The position numbers and the translations under genes are program-made. Below are positions 21,801 to 31,576 of a stretch of DNA of 64,000 nucleotides, in pieces. The stretch comes from Bactericera cockerelli (lineage: Eukaryota > Arthropoda > Insecta > Hemiptera > Triozidae). The stretch covers positions 8,561,665 through 8,625,664 of the forward strand of contig CM044959.1 in NCBI GenBank assembly GCA_024516035.1. Direction: 5' to 3'. How positions within the stretch are numbered: the stretch's first letter is position 1; each line of letters starts with the position of its first letter. Below the pieces are notes generated by a model. The model saw only the letters and a list, made by a program, of their open reading frames with translations, was not told where the DNA came from and did not search any database.

Positions 21801-24800
21801 ATAAAGCATACTATAATAATAATGAGTCGCATTATTCCAGCAGTAAGCCAAAATGTGTTATTGTTGTCAAGAAGGTAAATATGTATAAGAGTTGAGTGAA
21901 AGAGATTGCCGCAGGCAATAACCCCGCCCTTTAGTTAGGAGATTAGTATTATTTCCTTTGTTGTTATTTATGTTATTTTTCTTAATTTTATACTGTAAGT
22001 ATTGTACATTACTTTGTCCTCCTAATAAAGATTTATATAAATAACTCCTAATAAAGGGTTGGGTGGAAGAGATTCTATTCTTTTTCCTTTTTATTGTATA
22101 TATTGTTTTCATTTTTTAATTGTTATAATAATTAATTGTACTGTACATATGTCTTTTTATATCTAATAAAGTAAGTAATAATGATAATAATAATAATATT
22201 GCCTTTTTTATACTGCCCGATAAGGACTATTAAAGTCCCATTATTCCACCAGTAAGCCTAAGACATATTATTATGTGGTAAAAATCTCAAATGGGAGGAT
22301 AACTTGTCATGTCTCGGCTGGGTTTCGAACCCACGACCTCTGGAACTTCTGGATTCACAGAGTTTACCACGACCCTTTACCACTGAAGTACACTCAAGAG
22401 ATAATAAGAGTATTTTCTCTTGAGGTACCTTGTATGAAAGTACTATCTCTTGAGTGTACCTTGCATCTTACAGGAGCTCGAACCCACACACTGCAGCACC
22501 AGGATAAGTTCCTTCACCAGAGCGGCAGCCTCCTCCCCATCCCTCAGATCCGGATCAAACACTAGCTCCATCAGAGCCACTCCCGCCCGGTTCAGATCAA
22601 TCAGACTCCTGAGAGGGGAAATTAAATAAATAAAATAATACTAAAAAAATTGTTTCTTTGTGTTATTATATCACAATTTTTAGTGGGTAGAGCAGAGTTA
22701 TAGGACTTTTCCATATCTTTTAATATCTTATTTTTGCCTATATTTCCGCCACTGGTCACTGCTCACATTAAAGCAGCTACTCATTTTTCCTCACGAGCTA
22801 TGAGTGGACCCAGAACACCCAAGAACAGAGCAGAGAAAATCCTGCCCCGCTGGGGTTCGAACCCGTGCGTGCAATGCCTAGCGCGCTAAGCCACGGTGAA
22901 TTCATGGGGGGGAAATTAAATACTTTCAGAGTAAGAATAATTTTAGCGGTAACAAGAGTATAAAATGCATATTTAGGAGATGCTGTACCGTATGGATTTT
23001 ATTTATTTTTATTTAGAAAACAGAAATCTACTGACTGACTAATTGAATAATGTTTTTTTTTTTTTTTTTTCATTTCAACTTTTTTTTATAATAAACTTTT
23101 TTACAAGTCACACAATAAGTATAATTACAGAGTACAATTTTTAAAGATAAATGTGATAATAATAAGGATTGGGTTAACATTGCTTTCAAACTGCATGGTC
23201 ATATCAACGGGGGTGTTACCCTCCATATGCAGGAAATTATCAAACCTGCTACCCACATTAACCTCTCCCAGCCACGGTTGGGCCGGAATGCCAGCATCAC
23301 GAAGTCTTAACCTTGCTGGACGTTGCCTAACTTCGGTGATCTTACGAGAACCGGTGCATTCAATACACTATTGACACTGGCTAATAATGTGCTTCATGGG
23401 TAGGAAAAAAAATCTGTTTTGTTTCTCTCTATTTATACTTTAATTAGATGAATTTTCTTTTTGTTACCTCTAAATTTATTATCCAGTGAAAAAGAGAAAA
23501 GTTAATGATTATTTGCAGTTGTACTAGTTTTGGTATGAAACCAACAACCTGGAAGGTGACAGTTTGAGTCCCAAGTATGGCAAATATATAGTAAGGTAAG
23601 TTAAAGTCTGTGGTTAACACAAATTATTATCTGACCTGGTTGCAGGGTTTTCAGTGAAACCCTTACAATTAACACTGCGACCTAATTAGATCTATTGTGA
23701 CCAGTTGATTCTATTTGGTTTTAATGTCCTGGCTGAGATAGATAGTCAGGATGGGGGGTTTTACCCTCCATTCGCTGGGAATCATACCAGCTACCCACAA
23801 TAACTCTGTAACCGTAGGTCCTGGGTTTGATTTATTGGTGGCAATCAATGGTAGGTAACTAGGTACTTACCTATTTTCAAAGTCATCATGAATGGTTTTA
23901 CCACTGTCTTGTTCCAACTGAACCTGTCGCAAGTTGCAAGATTTTTCATAGACAGTTTTGTGAATGCCGGGGGTGAAAACGTTGAACTTGAGCTGTCCCT
24001 TCTCTGCTATGGGCTGATCATATTGCGTTATCTGATACCCAGTCTGAGAAGTTAATAAGGAAGGAAAATATTTTCAAATTATCATTTATTATGGAGATGT
24101 GATGAGGTTATGTTAATTATTTCTTAAAAAGATGTGTGTTTCACAACTTTTTTTTATAGCCATGGAACAGCAGCTACTGTAGATGCTAGTGGTCTGTGTT
24201 TTGCCTTCCCTCTGATGGACAAGAAGTGATAATTCCCATTTAGGTGCTGGGTAAACCTGAGGGCACCTTTTGTAAGGGAAGGTATCCCTTACAAAAATTT
24301 GAAACCAAATTTTGAGTTCAAAGCCAGGTGCTTTCTTTCTTTGACAGCTCTGGGGTTCAAACCCAGGGCTTTTCACATGGCAAGAAAGTATCTATAAAGT
24401 ATCAGGTCCATAAATGCAACTTACAGGCAAATCTGAATAGAAATAGTGTTTTCTATGAAACCTAGACTCTTGATTAATTTTACAGTTCAATGCTAGTGAC
24501 GTTAGTATAGCTGCTTCAACACATTTATGGTTCAGGCTTGGGAGAGTTCCGGGAATAGCTGCATCAAATAGAGAAACACAGCTGTTGACAGGAGATGTGA
24601 AATCAAACCTAGCTCCGGAGAAAAGTTTTGATTGTGAAGAAATTTGTACGTGAACTTCCAATCCTACTACACTTCTCCATTCAGACCTGGAAAATGAAAA
24701 GTTAAAATAAATATACTGTATATTTATATGAGCAGAATACACATCATTACAATACAAATATTCATACACAAAAGTTTTTATTGGTGTCTAGTTTAGAGGT

Positions 24801-25293
24801 ACATTAGAGAGACTTTTTATCACACAAAAAAAACTGGAATTCATTACTGATACCATGATTAATGCTCTATCCACAAACTCATTCAAAGCTAAAATTGATG
24901 ATTATTTCTCTATTAAATAAAGGAATTGTATAACATAACCTCATAATTTTGTTCTGGGCTTAATAGCTTTACTTATAAATCTTTGCACTTATATTATTAT
25001 TAAAATTTCTAAAAGAAATAAATGCCAATATATCTTTAATTGTGACAGATTTTTTTTTTTTTTTTTTAACAAGTGGTAAGAAAGGGTATAACCTATCTTA
25101 TGGTGTTCTCGAGTTGTATAGGCACTCAAATTCAAAAGGGATAGGATAGACCTAATTTGTAAAATATGTACAAAAATTCTTACTTGTGTAGAAACTCAAC
25201 AATGTTGACTGGTTGTTTAGGGTTCAGTGATGTTTGTTGAGTGGAATATCTTTGTGATATCACTGACACTATTTGCTTTCCTCTCAGTTTCAT
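15470..25293 (-). CDS. GatB: Glutamyl-tRNA(Gln) amidotransferase subunit B, mitochondrial (GatB)
   Basis: Eight exons: 25184-25293, 24425-24686, 23871-24043, 22460-22608, 21123-21361, 19538-19696, 17116-17252, 15470-15869. Together they give 1629 nt, about 542 residues, close to the usual size for animal GatB. All phases join and all introns have GT/AG. The protein is the kinase-like subunit of GatCAB, which converts misacylated Glu-tRNA(Gln) to Gln-tRNA(Gln) in mitochondria. Visible marks are the basic N-terminus [17 protein letters not shown] (likely transit peptide), [28 protein letters not shown], the family signature around [26 protein letters not shown] and [18 protein letters not shown] text (here [14 protein letters not shown]), and the C-terminal YqeY-like region with [19 protein letters not shown]. 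It ends in a charged tail. Odd features are tandem repeats built from two of its splice junctions. The residues from the sixth to seventh exon are less certain than the rest. Confidence 0.95.
15911..16163 (+). mobile_element. 5S rRNA-derived SINE, best copy
   Basis: The head gccagcgtcgatggc...aataca-ggtt...caccgaagttaagc...gacttggatgggtgacc matches 5S rRNA, including the internal promoter boxes. An unrelated body follows (gctgggtgaggtcaatgtg, tatgaccatggcagttgaaa) with an A-rich tail. Other copies or pieces occur at 1.8, 9.7, 10.4, 19.3, 23.2, 29.1, 37.1, 38.9, 52.5, 59.1 and 63.6 kb. Confidence 0.92.
16164..16905 (-). other. T-rich GatB intron
   Basis: Long T-rich and CT-rich low-complexity text with a poly-A run near 16808-16826 and small retroelement-tail fragments. 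No coding signal. Confidence 0.5.
16908..17088 (-). mobile_element. SINE group 3 (tRNA-derived)
   Basis: tccattcgctgggaatcgta, ctcagcctgggtagggcc and the box B complement ccggggatcgaactcagga, ending in the tRNA-like part near 17080. Confidence 0.85.
17116..17252 (-). CDS. GatB: GatB exon 7
   Basis: Acceptor CCCCAG above 17252, donor GTAAGTGA. Phase 0 in, two bases out. Encodes [15 protein letters not shown]...[11 protein letters not shown]. Resemblance to GatB is moderate, but the phases lock it between exons 6 and 8. Confidence 0.85.
17284..17428 (+). mobile_element. SINE group 4, plus orientation
   Basis: ccgacctcagttgcttgatc, ataaggcggcggacttgtaa, tcacgaaagtgattaacaca. It forms an inverted pair with 17507-17625, so transcripts through here could form a hairpin of about 120 bp. 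Confidence 0.85.
17507..17625 (-). mobile_element. SINE group 4, minus orientation
   Basis: Inverted copy of the preceding element (gttaaccactttcgtgatgt, cgacctccaggttacaagtc). Confidence 0.85.
17632..17758 (-). mobile_element. SINE group 6, 3' part
   Basis: actctttagtggaaggtaat, caccaggcgaggttaatgct, ctctcagagtctaattatta, as in the full copy at 45237-45430. Confidence 0.75.
17805..18008 (-). mobile_element. SINE group 7 (tRNA-derived)
   Basis: Box B complement gctggggatcgaacccaggt, head complement gcgcgctaactcactctgcc, body tttttcctcacgaggtatga. It is related to 22660-22905, 20775-20990 and 61990-62200. Confidence 0.8.
18009..18654 (-). other. GatB intron, no feature recognised
   Basis: AT-rich. 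Short ORFs here show no family resemblance. Confidence 0.4.
18655..18804 (+). repeat. Dispersed repeat with cgtcatcgtgaacgatgg head
   Basis: Second copy of the repeat described at 2173, ending ctactccctgttcatag. Confidence 0.8.
19014..19103 (-). mobile_element. SINE group 3 fragment
   Basis: cctgggtagggccggaaatg and cacgtgttcggagagaacag only. Confidence 0.65.
19292..19504 (-). mobile_element. 5S rRNA-derived SINE
   Basis: Nearly full-length, ending ccatcgacgctggc beside GatB exon 6. 5S-like text ctggacgttgcttaacttcg (complement). Confidence 0.85.
19538..19696 (-). CDS. GatB: GatB exon 6
   Basis: Acceptor CTCACAG above 19696, donor GTAAGTTA. Phase 0/0. Encodes [17 protein letters not shown], a GatB signature region. 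Confidence 0.93.
20065..20364 (+). mobile_element. SINE group 2 (tRNA-derived)
   Basis: Full-length, with head gcgattagctaagtggttaa and box B gggttcgatccctcg, ending in a poly-A run. Confidence 0.88.
20775..20990 (+). mobile_element. SINE group 7, 3' part
   Basis: 'actcatacctcgtgaggaaa', 'agcgaccagtggcag' and 'aattgtgacataataacaca'. Confidence 0.65.
21123..21361 (-). CDS. GatB: GatB exon 5
   Basis: Acceptor CCCCAG above 21361, donor GTGAGTGG. Takes two bases, ends phase 0. Encodes [35 protein letters not shown] and [14 protein letters not shown]. The acceptor is repeated six times upstream; only the exon-proximal one keeps an open frame. Confidence 0.95.
21361..21576 (-). repeat. 36-bp tandem repeat made of a GatB splice acceptor
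   Basis: Six units of 36 bp starting at 21361, 21397, 21433, 21469, 21505 and 21541 (tctggggaggaaat...attgac). On the minus strand each carries the polypyrimidine tract and CCCCAG of exon 5. Confidence 0.95.
21640..21815. repeat. Retroelement 3'-end repeat
   Basis: gttgggtggaaaagattgcc, ttaggtaggac and 'aataaagca' end with a microsatellite tail. Confidence 0.65.
21889..22180. repeat. Retroelement 3'-end repeat, two joined copies
   Basis: gagtgaaagagattgccgca with cccgccctttagttagga, then a second partial unit from about 22050. Confidence 0.65.
22188..22375 (-). mobile_element. SINE group 1, tRNA end damaged
   Basis: Body intact (ggaggataacttgtcatgtc, ggctgggtttcgaacccacg), head partly overwritten near the GatB exon 4 donor. 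Confidence 0.8.
22395..22459 (-). repeat. Duplicated GatB exon 4 donor segment
   Basis: The text tctcttgag-gtaccttg occurs twice, once reaching the true exon end. On the minus strand both copies carry a CAAG|GTAC donor-like sequence. Confidence 0.6.
22460..22608 (-). CDS. GatB: GatB exon 4 (family signature)
   Basis: Acceptor TCTCAG above 22608, one base completes Arg. Encodes [21 protein letters not shown] and ends ...SSSCKMQ with one base left at donor CAAG|GTACAC. A nearer GTAAG at 22471 was rejected because it would give a stop at the next junction. Confidence 0.92.
22660..22905 (-). mobile_element. SINE group 7 (tRNA-derived)
   Basis: ctggggttcgaacccgtgcg, gcgcgctaagccacg and cctcacgagctatgagtgga. 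Confidence 0.8.
23168..23381 (-). mobile_element. 5S rRNA-derived SINE
   Basis: Nearly complete, with ctggacgttgcctaacttcg (5S part, complement). Confidence 0.85.
23642..23805 (-). mobile_element. SINE group 3, 3' part
   Basis: attctatttggttttaatgt, ttaccctccattcgctggga. The tRNA-like head is absent. Confidence 0.75.
23871..24043 (-). CDS. GatB: GatB exon 3
   Basis: Acceptor TTCTCAG above 24043, donor GTAAGTAC. Phase 0 in, two bases out. Encodes [18 protein letters not shown]...[11 protein letters not shown]. Confidence 0.95.
24125..24381 (-). mobile_element. SINE group 2, diverged
   Basis: 'tgtgtttcacaac', 'tgatggacaagaagtgat' and a box B complement 'ggggttcaaacccagg'. Confidence 0.65.
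24425..24686 (-). CDS. GatB: GatB exon 2
   Basis: Acceptor TTCCAG above 24686, donor GTAAGTTG. Encodes [20 protein letters not shown] and [13 protein letters not shown]. Confidence 0.95.
24780..25183 (-). other. GatB intron 1, AT-rich
   Basis: AT-rich with a poly-T run near 25050-25067. No other feature seen. Confidence 0.4.
25184..25293 (-). CDS. GatB: GatB exon 1 (start codon and transit peptide)
   Basis: ATG at 25291-25293 and donor AA|GTAAGAAT. Encodes [17 protein letters not shown]..., basic and free of acids over the first 20 residues, with RYS resembling a matrix-protease site. Its two leftover bases join exon 2 to give Lys-Ser-Glu-Trp. Confidence 0.88.
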
Positions 25294-25604
25294 TGTTTTA
25301 GTAAATCATTAAAACAATTTAAAAAATGGATAATACAACCTCTGATAATAGACAAGGAAGTACTGATGGTCTTTTCTTAACTCAATTCCATTATACTAGA
25401 ACCAATCATATAGATGAAAAGGGATGTTCTTCAAGTTCTTTTTAACTGGAGACAGCTATTCTGGTATTATCTGGTATTGGTATTATTTGCCCTCTCATTC
25501 GCAGGAAACTTACAAAAAATATATCCTTATTAAATTTCTTAAATTCTTATCGGTTTTTTTTTTCAATTTTTCCTTTCTAACCTAAAAACTAGTTCTTATC
25601 AAAG

Positions 25605-25653
25605 CTCCGTTTACATCAATCGATGCGAATCGCATCGATTGATGTAAACGGAG
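25605..25653. repeat. 49-bp palindrome with perfect 24-bp arms
   Basis: Arms ctccgtttacatcaatcgat... mirror exactly around the single base at 25629. It lies about 310 bp upstream of the GatB start codon. Part of one arm end (taaacggag) repeats just downstream. Confidence 0.95.
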
Positions 25654-26274
25654 TAAACTATAAACGGAGTCAGTAAACTACGTCCATAATAAATTATTAT
25701 TGAATATATTAATAATTAAAATTAAGTATTATTATAATATGTACATTTATCATAATTGGAGATATTTACTACAGTAGATTTATTTATTATTCTTTGATGT
25801 CAATTTTTTTTCAAACCCTGGATTGTAGCAAGGTACGCCACTGTTTGATATTTGCATTTTTCGATATCTCTTATCACAAAAAAGATCGAATAGCTCTGCC
25901 TGGATGTAAATAAAATCAGCATCAGCAATTCAGCAGAAATTTAAATTTTTCCCAAACTCATATCAGTAAAATTAATTCGACTTTGAAAAATTGGTCAGAA
26001 TTTAAAATAACGAAATTATCCTGTTCTCTAATATCTTGTGGTAGACTGTTGAACAAAGGATTATTCTATACAGGTAATCTTTACTGAAAGTCTTTTCTCA
26101 TACATCACTCCAAAATTTGGAATCAATCAATCTTTTGATTTTATTTATGGAACATGCCTAGAATAGAAATCAAGTAGTAGTTCCTTTAGGTACCTAGCTC
26201 CCTATAAAATGTTGGTTCACATACAATTGATAATCCAATAAGATATAGACTGTATTAATTGTGTTGCTCCATAA

Positions 26275-26535
26275 CTCCGTTTGTCTGGCTGGGCCTGGGA
26301 ACATTAGGAAGACCAGCATCTTGCCAGAGGACTGTTAACAGAGAATGGACTAGCCAAGCCATGCTAGCTTGCAGTTTCTTGAGGATTAAATATAAAAAAG
26401 GCTTGTTAAAAGGTTTTTTTGTTGTATGAACAAAACCTTAAAAGCCCAGGTTCTCACAATGGTTGATTACACATAGAAAGTATTTGGTTCAGAACAAGTC
26501 CCCCCAGCTGTAGACAAACTGGTTACATCAACAAC
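26275..26535. repeat. Dispersed repeat shared with 4870-5170
   Basis: gctagcttgcagtttcttga, caatggttgattacacatag and ccagctgtagacaaactggt parallel the earlier copy. Confidence 0.55.
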
Positions 26536-27142
26536 AAAGCAGACTACTACACATACACTAATTTTCACTCTGGTGAAATAGCTAGGACCATCTCCCAATC
26601 TATTCTTCCCAGCTTAACATGTTCAACACCACAAATCCCATATGTGTATTGAGGCAATGTTCAGACAGGCTGTGAAACCCATAAATTTGGGTAGGTTTCA
26701 CTCAGTTGTTTCTCTGGGCCACATACTTTCAGGGTATAAGGGTGCTTGCACTGGCCACAAAAACCAATGTCCCATAAATACATAGAAAAAGAAACCCACG
26801 TGCAGTATTCACTGTTTTGTTCAAATAAAAAAGTGAAACCCAAATACAAGATTCAGCTTAGGTGCTACTGTGAAACCCGTTCTAGTCCTCAGCCCAAATT
26901 TTAACAGTGCCCAAAATCAGCCCTAGCCCATTCAGGCCATACCCCAAAAATGCCTCGTGTTGGAAAGTGTTAATGAAACTCTCAACTGGACATAAAACCA
27001 GTGTACTTTATTTAATTTCATCCTTACTAAATCAGCTAGATATCAAAACAATGCAACCTAGCTTTTGCTGCAAAAAACAGCATCAACAATAACTTAATTT
27101 CACATTGATTTTACAAATGTCCATATTTATTTCAGCTAAATC

Positions 27143-27337
27143 ATGCCTCCTCCAGTTATCAGAACACCAATTAGTGATTTGTTACCTGCGGGATATTCTC
27201 ATCAAACCTTTGGCCGATGCATGAAATTTGAAGACAGATATCTGCAGTGTTCTGAAGCTTATGGTCTGAGACTGTCACAAGAAAAATGTGCAGACTTCAG
27301 AGATGATTTGTATGAATGTAACTCTTGGGAAAAACAG
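27143..27337 (+). CDS. NDUFS5: NDUFS5 exon with both CX9C motifs
   Basis: Starts MPPPVIRTPISDLLPAG; donor CAG|GTAACT at 27338. Phase 0 out. The frame continues open into the intron for 57 codons, which is not coding. Confidence 0.95.
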
Positions 27338-28241
27338 GTAACTATGGTTTTTTTTTTTGTTTACATAGAACGCTGTATGGGACATAAAGTAAAGTGTGAG
27401 TTCTGTATCTTGCGTCACTTGTATTTCTCCCTTGTTGATTATAGGTGCATAGTTATGCTTTCTTTTTTGATAATTTTCACAGTAACAATAATAATTCTAA
27501 CCATTTAAATAATGAGTCCAAATAAGGACAAAAATAGTCTTAAGACTGCTCTTAAAATCTTTTAAATTCTATGATATAAGTTATCATAGTTGTGCGAATC
27601 ACTTTTGTGATCTTACAACTACTCAAACTCACTGTAATAAATCTTTGCTGAACCTGTAACTTGAACCACCAATCTCCAGATTACAAGTCTGTCTTATCAA
27701 TCAAGCTACTGAGGTCAGTTGATCGAGCCAAGTCAAGCTTTCAATCTTGTGGCTATGATATACTCAAGGTAAAAAGAATCTTAGTCTCATATTACTATTG
27801 TAAAAAATATGTTATAACATGGATGTGTTGACCTTATTGAGCAGGTAACATGTGTGTATGCTGAATACCTAACTGTACTTGTAAAACAAATAATACTCAA
27901 CACAAATGGGTTTTACTGATTATTTTATATTAGTCAAACCTGGATATAAGAGAACTCAAGGAACCACATGTTTTCACTCTTATATCCAGGTTTCTCTTTA
28001 AAAAAAGGTTAATTTCCCTATTAGAGAGGTAAATTTGATGTTGAAAATTGTTCTCCAATATCCAGGCTTACTGTATGATAAAACTATTTTTTCTCTCCAT
28101 TCTTAGTTGAAGAGGATCAAACTGATGAAGGCAGAACGACAAAAGAAAATCAAATCTGGTGAACTTCCTCCGGGCAAAGAATACCAACCCACACCTGAAC
28201 TGAACGCATATGGTGGAACCTTCTTTGGAACTCATTATTAG
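27143..28241 (+). CDS. NDUFS5: NADH dehydrogenase (ubiquinone) iron-sulfur protein 5
   Basis: Exons 27143-27337 and 28107-28241 give 109 residues, the usual size for this accessory subunit of mitochondrial complex I on the intermembrane-space side. It carries a twin CX9C motif: CMKFEDRYLQC and CADFRDDLYEC, each with nine residues between cysteines, the mark of proteins imported and oxidised by the Mia40 route. There is no cleavable presequence, as expected. Exon 2 gives LKRIKLMKAERQKKIKSGE and a Pro/Tyr-rich C-terminus ending GTHY. The ATG follows an acceptor (TTTCAG at 27130-27135), so a noncoding first exon exists upstream. Other CX9C proteins are the alternative, but spacing and the EY-P-P-P tail favour NDUFS5. 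Confidence 0.93.
27590..27722 (-). mobile_element. SINE group 4 in the NDUFS5 intron
   Basis: cacttttgtgatcttacaac, cagattacaagtctgtctta and gctactgaggtcagttg. Confidence 0.75.
28107..28241 (+). CDS. NDUFS5: NDUFS5 last exon
   Basis: Acceptor TCTTAG at 28101-28106; TAG at 28239-28241. Basic helix followed by the short C-terminal tail. Confidence 0.95.
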   Translation: MKRIKLMKAERQKKIKSGELPPGKEYQPTPELNAYGGTFFGTHY

Positions 28242-28376
28242 AGTGTGCTACTTTTGGTGTCTGTACGACTTGTTTTTGAAGAGTATTTTTGGAACATGGA
28301 ACTTACAAGTAAAATTGCTTTCCATACCTATTTAAAAACTGTAGTGAAATTAGATTTCCTTGTGATTCTTTACTGA

Positions 28377-28382
28377 AATAAA
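28377..28382 (+). terminator. NDUFS5: Polyadenylation signal AATAAA for NDUFS5
   Basis: Canonical hexamer 136 bp after the stop codon. Confidence 0.7.
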
Positions 28383-29118
28383 CTTTTGAAAAATGAACAA
28401 GGACATATTATGTGACCATGAATTTCCTCAAAATTAACCAAGGATTGAACATAATGATTACCATCTGTAAATTTAAACTATCCAAGGACCAACTATAAGA
28501 CATGTAAAAATCAGAAAAAATGTTCGAGTCATTTAAAAGGAGCTCTGTTGTACCCATGTCATGTTCAGAAAATTATATACCAACATAATTATTATAATTT
28601 ATGAGATATAAGGTATGTATATCATATCTATAAAAGATTTACACATTCAGTTGTTACCCACCATTGAGTAGCTTAATTTAATTCATGGAATTAATTAGTT
28701 GTAGATACTCAATACATTTTCTGTGAAATAGAACAAATGTTTAACTTTTGCTATAATAAGACAACTGCCTTGCTGTAAAAGTCTTAATCAAGAGAAGAAA
28801 AATTATTGATGCTTTTTTGCAATGAATATGGTTTTTCTATTTTTTTAATAAAATTCTCAGATAAAATCGAATTGTAACATAAATATCGTCAAACCTAACT
28901 AAATGTTAACATCTATTTGAGTATTTAAATAAAAACAAAATGTTGTTTAATTAGTTTTTATATGAAATTCTTCTTTTTTTATTTTTATAGACTTTATTAA
29001 TTACAATTTTTACTTTAATTTTATTAAATGAAATTACAAAACCAGGGAAAGTTGCATTAAGATCTATAGAGAGTTGTACCTTGTGATTCTGGTGATCAGT
29101 AGTAACTCATATTGATAA
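28383..29118. other. AT-rich intergenic sequence
   Basis: No gene, SINE or structured repeat recognised. Confidence 0.4.
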
Positions 29119-29353
29119 CCAGCATTGATGGCACATTGAATACTTCAGTTCTTGTCCTGTCTCTTATTTTAAGCAACGTCCAGCATGACTGGGACTTGGA
29201 TAGGTGACTTTTCAAATTAGAACCCTCGTGATGCTGGCTATTCCCGACCCCACTCAAGGTGGGTGAGGTTAATATAGGTAGTTATTTGGTAACTAGTCAG
29301 CAGATGGTAGTAAAATCCCCGCCTGGAATGACCTAAAAGAGAAATGGACATTA
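29119..29353 (+). mobile_element. 5S rRNA-derived SINE, diverged
   Basis: Head 'accagcattgatggcacatt' and 'gggacttggataggtgact', then 'aaggtgggtgaggttaatat'. Confidence 0.75.
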
Positions 29354-29726
29354 AGCTACAACAATAGAAAATCATATTGATGTACAGTTGAGAAACACAG
29401 GACCCAGAAATTGGTTGAATGAGTTACTTTATTGGTAGGACAGGTGAGGCCAAAGATATTCATGTTTTTTTTCCACTGTTACAACAGTTATATCATGGCG
29501 GAAGTTTTAGTTGCATGTAGAAAAGTAGGTATATTTCCTACAGGGCGAGTCCTTTTTACAATTAAAACAAATAGACAGTTACAAGAGTATAAATAAAAAG
29601 TTGGGGAAAAATCACATATCAGACATGGAAGAAAAAAAAATATAAGTAAATATTATGTAAATCATTCTGGTGCATGCCGAGGTAGCAAATATTTTTATAT
29701 ACGTTAGATGTAAATTATTTAATAAT

Positions 29727-29926
29727 AATATTATCGTCTTATTTATACTGCCCGATTAGGACTATTAAAGTTCCATTATTCCAGCAGTAAGCCCAAGACT
29801 CATTATTATGTGGTAAAAATCCCAAATGGGAGGATAACATGTCATGTCCCGGCTGGGCTTCGAACCCACGACCTCTGGAATCTATGGATTCACAGAGTGC
29901 CGCCTTTACCACTGAGCTACCGGGAC
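29727..29926 (-). mobile_element. SINE group 1 (tRNA-derived)
   Basis: Full-length: tcgtcttatttatactgccc through actgagctaccgggacagac. Confidence 0.92.
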
Positions 29927-30061
29927 AGACTATAGAAATTGATTTCTATATAATATGGGTGATTTGTCAGTTATTGCTTCTCCTGACTTCCCAACAGATC
30001 GACATACAGCTTGTCTCTTTGCTGGAACCGGCACAGTGTAGACGTTTAGATAGATAGATAG

Positions 30062-30150
30062 GGTGGCGTCATCGTGTACGATGGTAGCCAGACAGTGGAG
30101 AAATGACTAAGCACTCTACCACGTCTTTACAAGAGGCTAACATTGTAGAC
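30062..30150 (+). repeat. Dispersed repeat with cgtcatcgtgtacgatgg head, shortened
   Basis: Third copy of the 2173 repeat, ending at aggctaaca. Confidence 0.75.
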
Positions 30151-31200
30151 GTTAAGAAGAAAAAAAATTTCTCTCTAAAGTCTCTGAATTTTCCCTTCTA
30201 TTTGTGAATCGAAATAAAATAACTATTATGAATTGAGAAGTAAATCATTATGTACGAAAAAGAATATAGTAATGTGGAGACACTTATCTACAGGTTTTAG
30301 GTTGCCGGAATTTTAAACATATTTACGTTAGTGACAGAAAGAATGGTCGTAATTTTTTCAAAATTATTAGTAGTGGTCTGGCGTAGAGGACACAAAGACT
30401 AAAGTAATAGCTCTTGAAATTTTCAAAAAAAAATAGGAAATGATTGTTAACATAACACTTCCGATCATTTATAATTTAGAAATCGAAGTTTTTGTAAAAA
30501 AAATAATATAAAATATTTTTTCTACGATCTCAATTTTTTTCATATATCTGGACGTTTTTTTACAATGGCAGGATGCTCAGTTCTGAGCTCTTCAAACTAA
30601 CTTATTGCTGTTATGCACTTGACACTTACAACATTTAAGTTCAGCTAACAACGGTGTTAACCCCTTGGGTTTTAACGGTGTTAACCCCTTGGGTTCATCC
30701 GCGACGTACGGCAATGCCTCGGATGTAGAGTAGGGTTAGGAAAAATACATATAAAGCCATGCCTGTCTGCAACTAGTATACTGGTCCGCAAAGTATACTT
30801 TTTTTTTTTTTCTTTAAAAAAAATACATTAAAAAATCTTTAAAAAACTACTAATGAAAAGAAGTTTTTTTCATGATTTTTTAATGTATTTTTTTTATTAT
30901 TATTAAATATTTATTTTTACAATCATTTGTATCCCGTTTTTTTTTAAATAAAAAATAGTGGTAGGTATGTTGGTTCTTTGTTTTCCTGCACTATTGAAAC
31001 CATCTCAAATCCTGTGTCCTCTAATCGTTGGGATTAAAGTGAGACCTGAAACTTTGTGTTGGAGTGAGAGTTGAGAAGCTATTCAAAGAAAGAGTGATAG
31101 GAGAGACTTTTGAGTGAGAAGCGGGATAGAAAAGGATAAGGATAGGTTATGAATGTGACAATCGAGACGGCTGTTAACATTATCGTCCACGAAAAATGGT
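30151..31200. other. AT-rich intergenic sequence
   Basis: No gene. A short direct repeat (ggtgttaaccccttgggtt) sits at about 30652-30697, and an inverted A/T-rich pair (attaaaaaatc/gattttttaat) near 30830-30890. Confidence 0.45.
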
Positions 31201-31205
31201 TCAAT

Positions 31206-31382
31206 TATAATAATTTCGCCTTATTTATACTTCCTGATTGGAATTAATGAGTTCCATTAGTCCAGCAGTAAGCCCAAGACGTGGTAAAAATCCCGGGAGG
31301 ATAACTAGTGTCCCGGCTGGGTTTCGAACCCGCGACCTCTAGATTCAAAGAGTACCGCCTTTACCATTGAGCTACCGGGACA
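31206..31382 (-). mobile_element. SINE group 1, slightly shortened
   Basis: ttcgccttatttatact to 'cattgagctaccgggac'. Confidence 0.88.
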
Positions 31383-31576
31383 GAATTAAAATCGCTGAGC
31401 TTTATTGTTGGAGGCAAGAAAGCTTCTGGCATTTTATTTTTTACGTTTTCCATTTATTTATTATTCTTTTTAGCGATATTTTTAAATGCTGTGAAATATT
31501 TTCTCTCATAAAAATTGTTGTCATTCGGTGAAAAACAGACCCTAGAAGACCATAGCTCTGTGGTAGGTCCATTTCC

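Larger units (their letters stand above)
25294..27135. promoter_or_regulatory. Putative shared upstream region of GatB and NDUFS5
   Basis: The two genes point away from each other, and only this 1.8 kb of AT-rich sequence lies between their coding starts. It contains a perfect-arm palindrome (25605-25653) and one dispersed repeat (26275-26535). I see no TATA or initiator worth naming. A 5' untranslated exon of NDUFS5 must lie somewhere upstream of 27131. Regulation is inference from orientation only. Confidence 0.35.

Noticed and set aside
22471..22472. GTAAG donor for GatB exon 4 at 22471
   Set aside because: Joining to the next exon gives TAG at the junction; the donor at 22459 restores the conserved [15 protein letters not shown] region.
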